From Pristionchus mayeri (taxonomy: Eukaryota > Nematoda > Chromadorea > Rhabditida > Neodiplogasteridae), in the NCBI GenBank assembly GCA_036245805.1, contig BTRK01000001.1:31196758-31260757 (forward strand): a DNA stretch of 64,000 nucleotides, read 5' to 3'. Of the stretch, positions 21,315 to 37,200 are shown piece after piece (position 1 is the first letter of the stretch; every line of letters begins with the position of its first letter). A program made the translations under genes and the position numbers. The notes under the pieces are model-generated. The model was not told where the DNA came from and searched no databases. It saw nothing but the letters and a program-made list of their open reading frames with translations.

Positions 21315-21848
21315 ATGATATGTTGTCGATCTCCTGATCCATCATCACGTATCCTAGTGGTCTTGCTGGTCCGTCTGATAGATGATGACTCAAGCAATTC
21401 AAGGTTATGGTAACATTTCTTCATCTAGATTACGGTAACTCTCTCACCTCTTGCGCGTCTTCACACTGTTCTATGCCGATCGAGATAGAAGAAAGTCACT
21501 ACCTGGCACAGAGATCAGCACACAATCCATAGCGATTGCAAGTCGTTCCAGGGATAGTCGACTTCCATATACGGTAGTCGAAGCCAGGAGCACTGCAATA
21601 CGACTACGGTATTCAAGTGACGCAAACGGCAACACTACCGTAACCGTGAAAGCGCTCCATTCAGGTATTGTACGCTGAAATCAGGATTCTTAAGATAAAT
21701 CTGGGAACATCTTGCCTCCGCTGTAACGAAAGGATGCGAAGAGAGGGTAACATTTTGCACGAACTAGAACGATAGAAGCTAAATGCATTCCCACGATCCA
21801 ATGACGAACTCAGCAATCGAGTGCGCGAACCTTCCGTTGCCTCCCACC

Positions 21849-21920
21849 GGTCCCGTGGTGTAGCGGTTAGCACTCAGGACTCTGAATCCTGCGACGGGAG
21901 TTCAAATCTCCCCGGGACCT
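21849..21920 (+). tRNA. tRNA-Gln (CTG), copy 2
   Basis: Sequence identical to 19926-19997. Flanks are also related for about 100 bp upstream (CGATCCAATGA) and about 60 bp downstream (GGTGTAATCGCTTCGGAATTG), so it arose by local duplication. Confidence 0.97.
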
Positions 21921-22230
21921 TCTCTTTTGCCAATTTTTTATATCATCATTTTGTGATTTCCAGGTGTAATCGCTTCGGAATTGTGGTGCAACTTCGGTGT
22001 CGGATTCAGAATCGCCCAGCTTTTGACGTCAGTGCTTTTTATGTAGACATAACGATAGTTACGACATGATCAATTGATTTTCCTGATTGCATGCATGCTC
22101 GAGACCAACATAAGCATAGTTTAAGATATTCTCACGTCAAATAATATGGAAGGTATCCCTTCACGGATCACAGTCGGCATCTTCGGGAACCCGAAGACTT
22201 CTATCACATCCTACGGTAGGGGATATCGAC

Positions 22231-22342
22231 CAGGGGTGTGCAAAAAGTTTCCCGCACTCCTCATTTCCCGTGCTCTCTCGCCAGGCAGAGCGACGAGAGA
22301 GCATGGGAAATGAGGAGTGCGGGAAACTTTTTGCACACCCCT
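22231..22342. mobile_element. hAT-type MITE, near-perfect hairpin
   Basis: Arms of about 50 bp (CAGGGGTGTGCAAAAAGTTT and on to CTCTCTCG) are almost perfectly complementary around GCCAGGCAGAGC. Flanked by the 8-bp direct repeat ATATCGAC (22223-22230 and 22343-22350). CAGGGGTG ends with an 8-bp duplication are typical of hAT elements. Confidence 0.92.
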
Positions 22343-22478
22343 GATATCGACTGATTAGTACTGATCCTCGAAATGAGAGACTTTTCTCTGATGTTGCGAT
22401 GTTTGTTCAGATATAGATGCTCAACTAGATGTTTTGTTGATGCAGAAGTGCTACCGTAATCGGCGCTGAGTCGTATGA

Positions 22479-22590
22479 TCACCGTCGGACGATTACCAAA
22501 AATAGTACTCGTCCCCAGCATGTTCACAGGAGGTTCCCAAAGTGACAAGAATACTTCTGGGAATGCTCTGCAGAAGTTTCCTTTTTTTCA
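22479..22590. mobile_element. Half MITE of the GGCACTAGGT family
   Basis: GATCACCGTCGGACGATTACC, AAAAATAGTACTCGTC and GGTTCCCAAAGTGACAAGAA match the left half and centre of the family; the right end is degraded. Confidence 0.6.
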
Positions 22591-22661
22591 GTCGACATAG
22601 TGTCCCGTTATTGTCTTGATTGCTAGCACCGCCATCAGACGGACCAGTTTCGTAGCAATAA

Positions 22662-22967
22662 CTACTGACCCATCAGGAGATCGACAATTAGGTTAACATC
22701 ATCACAAGCATAGTCAAAGTACGGTATGCCTACCGTACCTACGTAGGGAACATCGACTGACGACTTGATTCCGTATCTATCAAATGAGCGATAATCATCC
22801 AGGGCGACTGCATTCCGATAGCAGACGGAGATACGGCAGTCTGCATCAACGACATCGAGCATCTCGACTCCCGGAAAGACCGTGGAGAGGAGAAGGAGAC
22901 GGCGCACGTCGAAGTCCGATTCTATACCATCGACTAGCCCATTCACACCATTAGCATGTTCATTCAT
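22662..22967 (-). CDS. Unrecognised 101-codon ORF
   Basis: Minus-strand ORF from an ATG to a stop, with protein-like composition (SDFDVRRLLLLSTVFPGVEM, DADCRISVCYRNAVALDDY). No motif or family recognised and no flanking exon found. It could be a single-exon gene or a chance ORF; codon statistics would decide. Confidence 0.35.
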   Translation of the reverse strand: MNEHANGVNGLVDGIESDFDVRRLLLLSTVFPGVEMLDVVDADCRISVCYRNAVALDDYRSFDRYGIKSSVDVPYVGTVGIPYFDYACDDVNLIVDLLMGQ

Positions 22968-23679
22968 GTACGAAACACGACAATGTACGTTTGTGACGGT
23001 CGTTGTAGTGCTATATCTAGGCTAGGTGCTTATGGAGACACGTGCGGAGAGTACAGTATATGATCGATGAAGCTCCACTCTCCCACTCTACCCCTTCAGT
23101 ATTTGTAAATATACTTTTTATAGTTTTTCTTTATAAATAATTATTCACACAATGCGTAATATTATTTAGTAAAAACAGAAAAATAAAAAATATTTGTTCA
23201 TGATTGCGATCACAATCATGACCTATCAAGGCGACCTGGTTGAACATTTCCCAAGCAGTTACGGTATCCAGCGATCCTCGAATTTGGGGAAGCTTTACGT
23301 CAAAATTAGGCCTCAAATTAGCTATTCTTACCCTCCGAACGCTGCCGAACACTTCATTAGTGAGTTTCCGAAGTAGTTCAAGGATGCGCACTGTGGAGCT
23401 GCTTCGGTAACTCATTAATTTGTCTCGAGCATCGTTTAAATTATTTGCGTTAAGTTCATAACTTAGTTATTTGTTGCATTTCCCTTGCTCTTGAAGTCGA
23501 TTGTCCATCTAATCTGGATTATAATTTGAGATCTCAAGGACCAGTCGATATTCCATTGAATTCCCTTGATTCGATTGATTCCATGATCAACCTTTTCAAT
23601 CATTGATTATTTCGCAATTCGCCATTGCAAGTCTCCTATTTAATGGCTTATTTCGAGTATTATGCTTGTATTATAGCCG
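22968..23679. other. Upstream of cdk-9, nothing seen
   Basis: AT-rich; ORFs at 23131-23415 and 23194-23376 overlap on opposite strands without splice context. The cdk-9 promoter should lie here, but no motif stands out. Confidence 0.4.
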
Positions 23680-26679
<3,000 letters not shown>

Positions 26680-27164
26680 TGCGTATCGTGCTTCCTTGTT
26701 GTAGTAATCACCTCTTTCATTCAGTTTGAAAGGATAGCATACTCTCTAGTTTGATCTCCCACTTGATCTATTGGTCGACCACATTCCACTAAAGGGTAGA
26801 GCATTCAAGAGCTTTTGTTTCCTTTCTAAATTCTTGTTCAGTATAATCTCGTTTAATTTCGCACAATTTTTCCGTAATCTTTCCTTCCATGCCCTCAAAT
26901 CGTTGTTATGTTCTCGTTTTGTTTCTTTGTTAGTTGACTGTTATTTCCGTTGTTTCGTTGATCTATCATGATAAATGATTCAAAACGACGGTGAATGCAT
27001 ATCAAGGAATGAAGTTAAGTTATTCTATATCTTATGAAAATCAGTTGAGTAACGCATGGATTACCGTAGGCTCGGCTAATCTGGAACAGACCTGATCGTG
27101 GTTACAGTAACAAGGTGTGAGAGTCTAAGAGCCTTGGAGATACGAAAATAAATGAGTACACGGG
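26680..27164. other. 3' flank of cdk-9, no gene seen
   Basis: AT- and T-rich sequence that probably includes the cdk-9 3' UTR. The ORF at 26771-26971 is F/L-rich noise. Confidence 0.45.
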
Positions 27165-27760
27165 GAAGCCGTGAGCTCATGGGGCACAACTTTGGAACAA
27201 AAAGAAATAGTGAAAGACCTCGGCTTTGTCATCCAGAAAAACCTATCATTCTCCGACCATTGTTCTACCGTATCCACTAAAGGCAAAACTGCCTGTCACA
27301 CTATCCTTAGAGCCTTACGAACCAAAAATATAGAAGTACTCGTCAAAACGTACTCAATGTACATTAGACCGATTTTAGAAAGCGCTTCCTCCGTCTTCAA
27401 CCCGTATCAAAATAAGGATAAAAAAGAACTCGAAAAAGTACAGAACTACTTCACAAGACGCTTATTTATGCGCTGTTTTAATCATACTTGGGAAAACATG
27501 CCCACTGCTCCAGATCGCAACAAGAAATTAGGCATTGAGTCCCTAGAGAAGCGTAGAATAGCGATTGATATTAGAGTAGCCACAAATCTCATTCGAGGCA
27601 AATATAGTATTTCCAACCGAAAACCACATTATTTCAAAATTTACTACACTAGAAACGGTATGAACTTCAATAATCCTGGATCAAACCACAACTACAGACA
27701 CAATAGCTTCTTTCCAAGAGCGGCAAGGCTTTTAGTAAAATTCCGAGAATCAAACTAGTT
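27165..27760 (+). mobile_element. LINE fragment: C-terminal part of a reverse transcriptase ORF
   Basis: A 195-codon frame with KDLGFVIQKNLSFSDHC, TYSMYIRPILESASSVFNPY, KKELEKVQNYFTRRLF, LGIESLEKRRIAIDI and ISNRKPHYFK. These are the blocks after the catalytic YxDD in CR1/jockey-type non-LTR elements (the Y-x-RP-ILE-AS block and the KVQ..FTRR block). The catalytic core lies outside, so this is a 5'-truncated copy, as LINEs usually are. The frame stays open to a TAG near 27758, suggesting a fairly recent insertion. Confidence 0.85.
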
Positions 27761-27873
27761 CCCCTGAGTAGATCCACCTTGCCCTATTGTCCCATTATCC
27801 ACTCGTCATTTTAACCGTCATTAATTGCCTATTCTATTTCAATTTTTGTTAACGTTATTTCGAACGAAGTAGC

Positions 27874-27993
<120 letters not shown>

Positions 27994-28104
27994 ACGTTCG
28001 GGATACTGTAGTGTCGGCTATAGTCCACTGTTTGTCCACATTGTGATACCATCAACGGACGCCGTTCGCATGGAGAGGGTTGAGGCGGGAAATTCTTGTC
28101 TAGA

Positions 28105-28143
28105 TTACGGTAACTTCATGCTATTCTGCATGAAGTTACCGTA
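28105..28143. repeat. Perfect 16-bp stem hairpin
   Basis: TACGGTAACTTCATGC, a 6-nt spacer, then its exact complement GCATGAAGTTACCGTA. The outer 7 bp are the TACGGTA word that recurs across this window. Confidence 0.9.
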
Positions 28144-28388
28144 TCCTAGCCAGGAATTGGAGTGGTCGGGCATGTGGTAGGTACCGTAACCCGATCCCTG
28201 ATCCTTCTTGGCGATCAGGGAGGCATGTAGGGTGTGCCGACAAGCGCTAGTGTGATTGGCTAGGACACGCAGAGGGGATAGGGGAGATCCAGCGATAGAA
28301 AGATAGAAATGGATGGGAATGGCAGGATTGGTTACCCAGGCTACCGTACTCCGGGAGGCAGCTGCGCACAGATGGGTGTCACATCAGT

Positions 28389-28393
<5 letters not shown>

Positions 28394-28433
<40 letters not shown>
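28394..28433. repeat. (AAT)n microsatellite
   Basis: About 13 AAT/TAA units. Confidence 0.95.
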
Positions 28434-29305
28434 TTATCTACGCCCGATATCCGTGATATCAGATATCCGTGTTTATCACTCTGTCGATGGATTCTGAGAG
28501 GAACTTGGATCCTGAGATGAAAAGTCCGATACCGTACTCCTCTTCGCTCTGGCTCCTTCCACGACTGGAGGTGCGATGAAAAAGGTCAGCGACTGTGGCA
28601 ATACATGAATGGAGAAGTGATACTGCGTGTACACGATGTCCGAGCCTATCGAGAGGGTAGGAGAGTGGAAGGAGTACGGTAAGTGGAGGATCTCGTTGGA
28701 GGCGTGTATATCAGTAAGGTCGTAATGTCAGGTGCAAAATTACGAACATATAAATTTCATCTTGATTCTTCGACCCCAATTCGGAGAGGTGAAGTGATTC
28801 CCTCACTCGATCCAGAGAAAGAGAGGCAATCACTAGAGGCAACTAGATAAGTAATCAGTGCAATCATCACTGAAAAATCGGCCAAATCGTTTTAATATTG
28901 AGGTCTCGAGTAATATAGAGGAACGGATAGAGCAGGAAATACAATTCGATGTGATATCTACGTAGAAGAACGACAGCGCGATACTGTACCTTCGAAAAAC
29001 TAAATTCTTGAACATGGTGCATATTTTGCGTGAGGCTAATACCGTAATCGTAGTGTTTTTTCCTTGTGTTTTACAAAATTTACAAAAAGGGTCCTATTTA
29101 TCGAATTTTTTTATCGATTTTCTCAATTTTTAGCTTTGCATTTGTTTCAATGTGTGGGTGACCAACTGCTAAAGTCGATCCGCACCTTTCTCATTGGCTG
29201 TAACTACTCCCGCGAGTCTATTATCTGCTGTTTCTATTTGTTTATTTCGAAATTATTTTTTCACGTTTTGATGTTGACCTTGATGACTTGCGCTGTTTCA
29301 GTACA

Positions 29306-31234
29306 ATGGACCCAATGATCAACGACCACGAGGACAAGGCTGTGGACGCGCAGCAGGAAGACAATGCTGCGGACGCGCAGCCGGAGGACCACGCAGTGGA
29401 CGCGCAGGAAGAGGACAAGGAAGTGGACGCAGAACAGGAGGACAAAGCAGTGGTCGCTCAGCAGGAGGACATGGAAGTGGACGCTCAGCAGGAGGACATG
29501 GAAGTGGACGCGCCGCCCTCGCCTCGCAAGTTGCGCGATCGACAGGCGCTCGCACTGGCGCGAGTTGCGCCCCCGAAGAAGGAGCTGACGCCGAAGAGGA
29601 AGGGCAAGGCGCCGATGAAGAAGCCGAGAAAGACGAGAAAGCAGCAGAAGGGAAGGGGAACGACGGGGAAGCAGATGGCGCAGCCACTTCCGTCCGCCGA
29701 TATGCTGCGATGTGAGTTACTTGCTTTCCCAGCAGTCTGCTTCCCTTCCTTTCGCATGCTCTCTCGCTTTCGCTGCTCGAGCAAAGAGAAAGGGAGAGAG
29801 GCGGACTCTGGTTTGCTTATCCTTGTCTTCTAGTTAGCAATTCTCACTCTTGCAGTGACTTACACGGTTCCTCTCCGCCGTACTGCCCAGCTCAGTGAGT
29901 TTATTTTTATTGTCATTATTATTTCGCTTCTTGTTTCAAATCATAACGTTTGCTCTACTCCAGAATGCTGCATCCTCTGCAACGAAGTGCCGGACGTGAA
30001 GATGGTGGTGAAGAAGGAAGCGAAGGACGCAGACGAGGCTGACCCGAATGCTGCCGAGCCAGAAGATGACGGATACGTCACCTGCTCTGTCGCTCACTGG
30101 TCAGCAATTGCTATGTCTATCTATACCTATATATAAAGCGCAGTGTGATGGAGTCTGTCCGGATTGCGAAAAAAAATTGGGAAAGGGAGACAGTGCGCAC
30201 GTAAGCAAGTTTCGTCGCGAGTCGTTGCTAAACGTTCTCCGCTAGCACGAGACAGGGCTAGTCATTGTCTAATGGTGTGATCTCGCCCCATTCTGCACGC
30301 TCCCTTTCTCTCCATATCTCGCTGGTACATAGATGGGCGGGGGTTGAAGCTGGAAATCGAAAACCGGGGGTGTTTAGTGTCAAAAGGGGGGGGAGGTGAT
30401 CGTAAATGATAGTTTTTGTGACAACATTTTTAAAAAACCGGGGGTGTCCAATCCGAAAACCTGGGGTGTTTCACAGCTGGCTTTGATGGTGCCCACCTAT
30501 GCGCTGGTACGAATGAGCGCGTGCAATGAGGGCAGACGACTAATCAATCGTGTGACTCTGGCACATCTACAGGGGGTCGTTCGTAATGCGTTCCATGTAA
30601 TTTGATGGTCGTTTTTATAGATAAGATTAGTGCTAGAGTACACACCCCTTTGATTGATCTTCTGCAGAAGTACCATGACTATCGCTGTCCCGGGAAGCTC
30701 TTTCGCTCTCAAAAAAACCAAAATCAATATCTATTGTTCAACAGTGTGTGCACAAGGTACACCATGGGCATAATCACTATGCCTGTTATTTCAGCAATCA
30801 GCGGATGCATCCAGAGTGCGTGGAGAAGTTCATCTGCTCGGAATACACTCCCAAGAATGCCCAGGTACTATACTTGTCTGTTGGAGTGGAAAGAGAAGGA
30901 GCTCGGCACTCCCCCAGAAGCCCACAGTGCGATGCTTACAGATGGAAAGTGTCTTATGGTTTGGTAGTCTAAAGTACGACGCACTGCCCGGGGTCGACCT
31001 CTATTGGAACCCCAATCTGGGCTTGTAGAGGAGTGCCGGGGGAGGGGGCGGGGGGCTTCTATCCTGCTAGCCAAGCATATCTCACTACTCTTCAGCTGCT
31101 GTTCAACAACGCTGGCCCGGTCTGCCCCGCGCATGTCTGCTTTCACTGCTTCGAGGAGCGGCAGAAGAATACCTCTCGCTTCGGTGAGAATGCTGATCGT
31201 GCACTGCCGTGGTACTACTACTGGAGATTCATGG

Positions 31235-31266
<32 letters not shown>

Positions 31267-34200
31267 TGCGTGTGGCACGAGACCAGGGTTCCGCTTGCTC
31301 TCCCACACTCGCTCGTTGTCCAGGAACATTGGTCGAAAAGTAGGTCCAAAATGACATAACGTGCCCAGTTTTTGGGGTTCGGTTCAGCGCAAAAGTAGAA
31401 AACGTGCTCATATTTTAGTAATTTTTTGACAAAATTGTAAAAACGTATCAATTTTCAACGATTTCGTGTTAAAATTTTAGAAACATGCCCACTTTTAACA
31501 ATTTTTGCGACTTACTCTTTCGACCACTGTCCAGGAACATGTTAATTAACCTTGATTAGTACCACGGTAGGATTCGGCGAAAGAGTTTGCTGTTTCTTGC
31601 GTGAGAGCTGGCACTGACAATTCCAGCTTATCGTTCGCATGATCAGCATCTAATTTGCAATGTTCAGGCCGGATGATCAACTGTTCGAAGTGCGTGCGCA
31701 CGTTCCACGTGCAGTGTCTGCCCGCAGGAGCCAAGACCCACTACACGTCCGGGGTTCGCTGCCATTGGGAGCACAAAACGGCAGTTGAAGCAGACGTGTT
31801 GTCCTGGCTTCAACCAGGCAATGTAACAGCGAATCCGGCTCGTCGCACCCGTTTTGTCATCCCTAGTTGTACTGTTGGCAATACGAGGGGAGGTCACGAG
31901 CTCATTATCCTCCCTCCTGTTATTTCGCAATCCGAGGACGGGGAGGCGTATCGAGCTCGTAATCTCCCCTCGTTTTGCCACGCTGCCTAGTTGCCATCCA
32001 ACCACCCGCCAGTGCTACACGGGACTTCTCTGATCGTTTCCCGGACCATTCCATTTTTCAATTGCTCCTATATTTTCGAAATTTGGGCAATCGTTGTTTC
32101 GTTTCACACGCGCTAGACAGATCGAGCGATGTAGGAAAGTCGATTAATCGAATGACCAATTCTCGCGATACATGGTGTGGCAAAAACAGAGAAACTTGGC
32201 GAGTTTTTTCTCCTGCGATAAGGAAACTGTTCACTCTCAATGAATCAGGGGCATTCCAGAAGGCGACGTTCGTCTGCCACTGCCACACTGAGGACGTGCT
32301 GCCCATCAAAGAACACATGCGAATGAAGATTTGCACCGAGTGTGAAGAGGATTGTCTGGAGGAGAGTAAGTTATTATACAATTGTTATTGACTATTCTCT
32401 ATCTAATGGCACTTGTTTACTTTCGGAGCTAAGCTTCGAAAGCAATTTTGTTCAGAAATATTCTTGAGAGTCGTACTTGTGATGTGTATGCTCAGCCGTA
32501 GGTGAATTGTAGTGACAACACACCGTAGCCCCTAAAGTAAAGAATTCAGAATTCCTTAATGGAAAGTGTTGGTTGCAGCGGATTCGAAGAAGGACGGGGA
32601 CGCGAGGATGGAGTGCAGACTGTGCACCAATGTATTCCATAAGAGATGCGCATTCAAGGAAGTACGCGGACTCACGCAGGCGTACAATGTAGGAGGCGTT
32701 GCGGATTATATAAGCTTCGCTTACCCTTATTATATATTTATCGATTCTTGGATCGTGTGCTAACAACCACGCAAATATTGCCAATGATTCAGACAATTAC
32801 CCTTCTTTGGAACCTCCCCCCCCCCTTCCCCTTCCCCGCCATTCCACACCCGATTCCTTATTTGAGGTGTGGTGGAGATGGACGAAAAGGGGAGGGGTGA
32901 ACTCGATACAAATTTCAGGGATGGGGAGTTGTGATTTGAAGGGGACGGGAAACTGGGAAACAGAATTCAAAGAAGATTCCCCCCCCCCCCCCCCCCGACT
33001 ATCCTTGCTCATTTCCTTTCACTTTAGTGATGATAATTTCAGTTTGATCTCTGTTCTTTCTGCATCAGCGGAAGCACAATCGTCAGTGGTCAGCACGTCC
33101 TGGCCTACTGTTCCGTTGCCACCTACGGCCATCCAACCGGGTATGCTACGCAAGTATTTACTAGCCTTTGTTAGAGACGCGCAGCCCTTTGTTCCCTTGT
33201 AAAGAACCCTAGTCATGCAAGAATCGTGCTGTCTTTTGCATATGTATTGAATGGCAGGTGGTATCCGGCCGTCGCACTGGCCATCAAGGACATTCCCCCT
33301 AACATCAAGAAGATTCTGTACGGGAGGAAGCTGGGGAGGGTGGGATGGATCCCTGTGATGTGGGTATGGAAGGCTGCAGCCAAGCCATTCTACGACGTCA
33401 TCCATCGCAGGTTGGTTGATGATGTGGAGGGGAAGACTAACCATAGGTGGGCGGGGCTTGAAGCTGGAAATCGAAAACCGGGGGTGTCTAGGGTCAAAAG
33501 GAGGGGGTGATCGTAAATGATCGTTTTGTGACAAAATGTTCCAAGAACCGGGGGTGTCTAATCCGAAAACCGGTGGTGTTTCACAGCTGGCTTCGATGGC
33601 GCCCACCTATGAGACTAACAATCATCATTTTCAGTCGAGTTCAGCGAATCACTCTTAGTTCGTACAAGAATATGCAGACTGACGACTTCAAGAAGGGCAA
33701 GTTCTAATGCTATTACTCGTAATAATTTGATTGTTTTCGTAATTATTGAATAGAAAGCTGCCAGTTGCCCTTGCATTGTGGACGCAGAGTGTGATTGTTG
33801 CAGAGGTGGCGGAGCTGGCGCAGAAGTTCCGACCCCCTACAGCCGATTTCGACAACTTGGCGATGATGCAAACCATCAAGTTCATCTCCGTGAGCTGTTC
33901 ATTGTCCTTATTCTTTGCGCAGCATCCCAATAGAGCAGGATCAAATATTGTATTTTTTTAAAGTTTCATTAATTATGCCTACTAACCATTATTATTTTTT
34001 CCAGAAGAACGAGTACGTGGGGATGCCGCGCCGCCGACTTTTCATGCTGAAAATCGTGCGTTTATCGGACAATTTTAAAAAAATTGTGAACCATTCTCAT
34101 ATCCCTGTGCTCACTGTGCTGAGTATGCAGTCTCCATAATTGTAACATTTTGGTCGGAATTCGACCACTTCTCCATAGTATCCCATTTCTTTTCCACCGC

Positions 34201-37200
34201 CTACTACACCAGCAACTACTAGTCACAATGATGATATTCGAATTTGATCGAATGTGTTCCCAATCGTTCGATGCTACGGCAGTGTACGCTTGATCTCTCT
34301 CTCTCGTTGTCCATTGCGGGTATTCGTCTGACTCTCTTCAATTTGCACACACTATTAGGTTAGGGCGTGCAAAGAGGAGAGCAAGCAAATGGTTGCCCCA
34401 ATTTGTCCTCTGCAGGACTTTGAGTGCGACTGCAAGCCGGACGCGAATGGCTTCAAGTGCAGCACGCTGAAATGCAGTAATCGTGAAAATGGCTTCGAGT
34501 GTGCTCCGGTATCTATTCTCATTATTTCCTGTAACGGTATCTTGACACGCGAGCCCTGTCCCAATAAGCAGCAATCATTGCGTAATCACTTGCTAATAAC
34601 AATGACTAATTAATCAAGTAATTAGCATGCTGACTGCAGGGATGCGACGAGAAGGGCGGAATCTGCATGAATCGAGGAATGCAGAGAGTGTCGAACAAGG
34701 AGAAGTTCAAGCTGGACGAGGCTCCGAAGGGAAAGGGAATGGGAGTGTTCGCCACGGAGACCATCGGAAAGGTGAGTTGCACAGGAAGGAGAGGCCATCT
34801 CTCACTTGCATACAGCCAATCCGAAATACGGAGAATCCCCTCCAAATGTGTGCATTGGAACCCTTCTCAATCCACTCATTTCGCAGCCCGAAAAGCCCGA
34901 AAGCCGAAAAAATGTTAGCCGGAAAACCGAGTCTTCATCGGCAACCTAATTTAAGATAGCTCTAACTAAAGTGGCGCTCTCGTGCGGGCGCGAGCAATTT
35001 GTGTACACGTCCATTTATTTCCGTTTCTTTGCAGCTCGAATACATCTTTGAATACTGTGGCGAGGTTATCTCCAAAGAGGAGCTGGAAAAGTAAGCAATC
35101 CCTTCCTTTCCTTCCCCCCTCCTATTCCCCCTCTTCGCTCTACTCCTGTCTCTCTCTCTCCTCCCTCTCTCAGTTTCGGCCAAATCATTTCTGCAATGCC
35201 ATACTATTGCAGACGCCAGGAGCGAATGCGGCAGCTGAGATCTCTTGACGAGTGGACTTTCGCGATGGGCATCGCCGCTGGACTCACTTGCGATGCAAGA
35301 TTCAAGGGATCAGCAGCCAGGTGAGCCTGCGAGCATCTCTCTATCTCTCTAACTGATGATCTGCTGTTCCAAACAGCGCTGGCTGGCGTGCTGCTAGGTC
35401 GTTGGTGATTGAATCGTGTCCGCGGCGCCATTCAACGCCTAATGTTGCAGATATGTGAACCACTCTTGCGCTCCGAATGCGCAGGTGAAGTGTGTCGAAG
35501 TCCCCGTCTACATGCAGAATTGCCCGAGAGGCAAAATCTGTGTAAGTGGTAGCTTGCCTCAACAGTAGCGAAGCAAGACTAGCAGTGGTCGAAAAGTAGG
35601 TCCAAAATGGCATAATGTGCCCGGTTTTTGGAGTGCGGACCTGTGCAAAATCAGAAAACGTACCAATTTTCAACTATTTCCATATTATTTTTTTTTAAAT
35701 GTGTCCACTTTTTACAATTTTTCTGCCGTACCCTTTTGACCACTGCCAGCACGGCTCTCGCTAGCCTATTCCTCCTAAACCCTAGTGGGACCGGGCGGAG
35801 TTTAGCTCCTGCGCAATTGAACTTATTTTTGCAGTACGAGACCAGGCTGAAGGTGACTGCACTGAGGGAGATCAAGGCTGGGGAGGAGATCACCTTCAAA
35901 TACGAGCTCGAGAAGTGAGTGGCCTAAGCCTAAATGAACGACAACTGTCTGAGGGGGCACTGCTCCCCGAACTAGGGAAGGCTTGAGAGAAGAAATTAAT
36001 CACTTGATGCAGACAGGCACGCGGAGTGCCGAGTAGAGTTGGCAATACGAGGGAAGGATACGAGCTCGTTACGCCTCCCCCTCGGATTGCGAAATAACAG
36101 TAGGGGGGAGGATAACGAGCTCGTAACCTCCCCTCGTACTGCAAACCCTGGTGCCAAGCCATCTCTGCTTTAAAATGTGTTTCTTTCGCCTTGTGTTAGA
36201 GGGTGCTCGATTGCAGAGCGTCGGGATTGGCTCTCGATGTGTGCAAGTGTGGTGCGAAAAACTGCGTCGGGAAGATCGGCGCGGCGAGCAAGAAGGACAC
36301 GAATAAGGACGAGAGATATGAGGATGGAATGGTGAGTGGTGCTGTGAGAATGGACTGAGTAGCAACGTGGTGTCATGATATCCTTAACGTACAATAATAC
36401 TCGCGGAATGGGAAAATATTCACAACAAAATATTTGCTGTTCTGCGAGTATTAATGTACGGTGAGAAGTTTATTGGGACATTAGGTTGCTGCGCATTCTA
36501 CTCTCACTGTAGGGGTTATAATGTTGTGTCACTAATGCACTCGTAGTTGGTGAACGCCCACGCAGTTTGTGATTAGTGATGCTATCTCCTATCGCGGTGG
36601 CTTTCTATCATAAGTTTACGCCTGTTTCAGACCTTTTCGGATGAGGAAGAAGAGATGGATGAGTCGGTCGTCGAGAAGAAGAATCAGGTGAGAGCAATGG
36701 AGGGAAATATATATCTTCCAAGTTATAGACTAGGTAAAAAATAAATAATCAAAGATGATCAGTGAAGGAGTGACGGACTAGAAGTCCAAATTTGAGACTA
36801 TCAAGGAAACAGGTTTATTAAATACCGCGACTGAAATAAAAATAATTTGGTGATTTATATTGATTTTGTGTATTTTCAGAAGGGCAAGAAGGCGACTGCG
36901 GCCAAGAAGACTCAGCAGACTGTCAAGTGAGTGGAGGGGGGATACGAGGACATTGCTGACATTTTTGGGACTTGTGCTTCCGTAATTGGCTCCGCTCCGT
37001 GGTCCCTTACTTATCATAAGATCGCTTCGGGTCTGACTTCACCTCTCAGACTTGGATGGCTTAGTGATCAGCTCAGACTGCTCAGACCTAGTCTCATGGG
37101 AGTTAATCTGTTTTGGATGCATGCATCATAAAAATTCTTTTATTATTATCTACTTACAGGCGCCGCGCTTCGGCCATCGCCCTCGGTCCTGCAGCGAAGA

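Larger units (their letters stand above)
19998..21848. other. Intergenic between tRNA-Gln copies
   Basis: Holds two MITEs (20616-20762 and 21159-21314) and a purine-rich candidate exon (20966-21146). 21560-21848 repeats parts of 19800-19925. Nothing else is supported. Confidence 0.5.
21921..22661. other. Intergenic with two MITEs
   Basis: Holds the hAT-type MITE at 22231-22342 and a half MITE at 22479-22590. No gene is seen. Confidence 0.5.

Noticed and set aside
29319..29784. Minus-strand Pro/Ala/Ser ORFs over 29319-29784
   Set aside because: Antisense shadows of the acidic repeat region in exon 1 of the SET gene.
31321..31451. Leu/Ser repeat ORFs on the minus strand
   Set aside because: Translation of the (GA)n tract and adjacent MITE.
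32797..32998. MITE bounded by CTTCTTTG in the SET-gene intron near 32800-33000
   Set aside because: Only 8 bp of inverted match and long C runs; not distinguishable from simple sequence.
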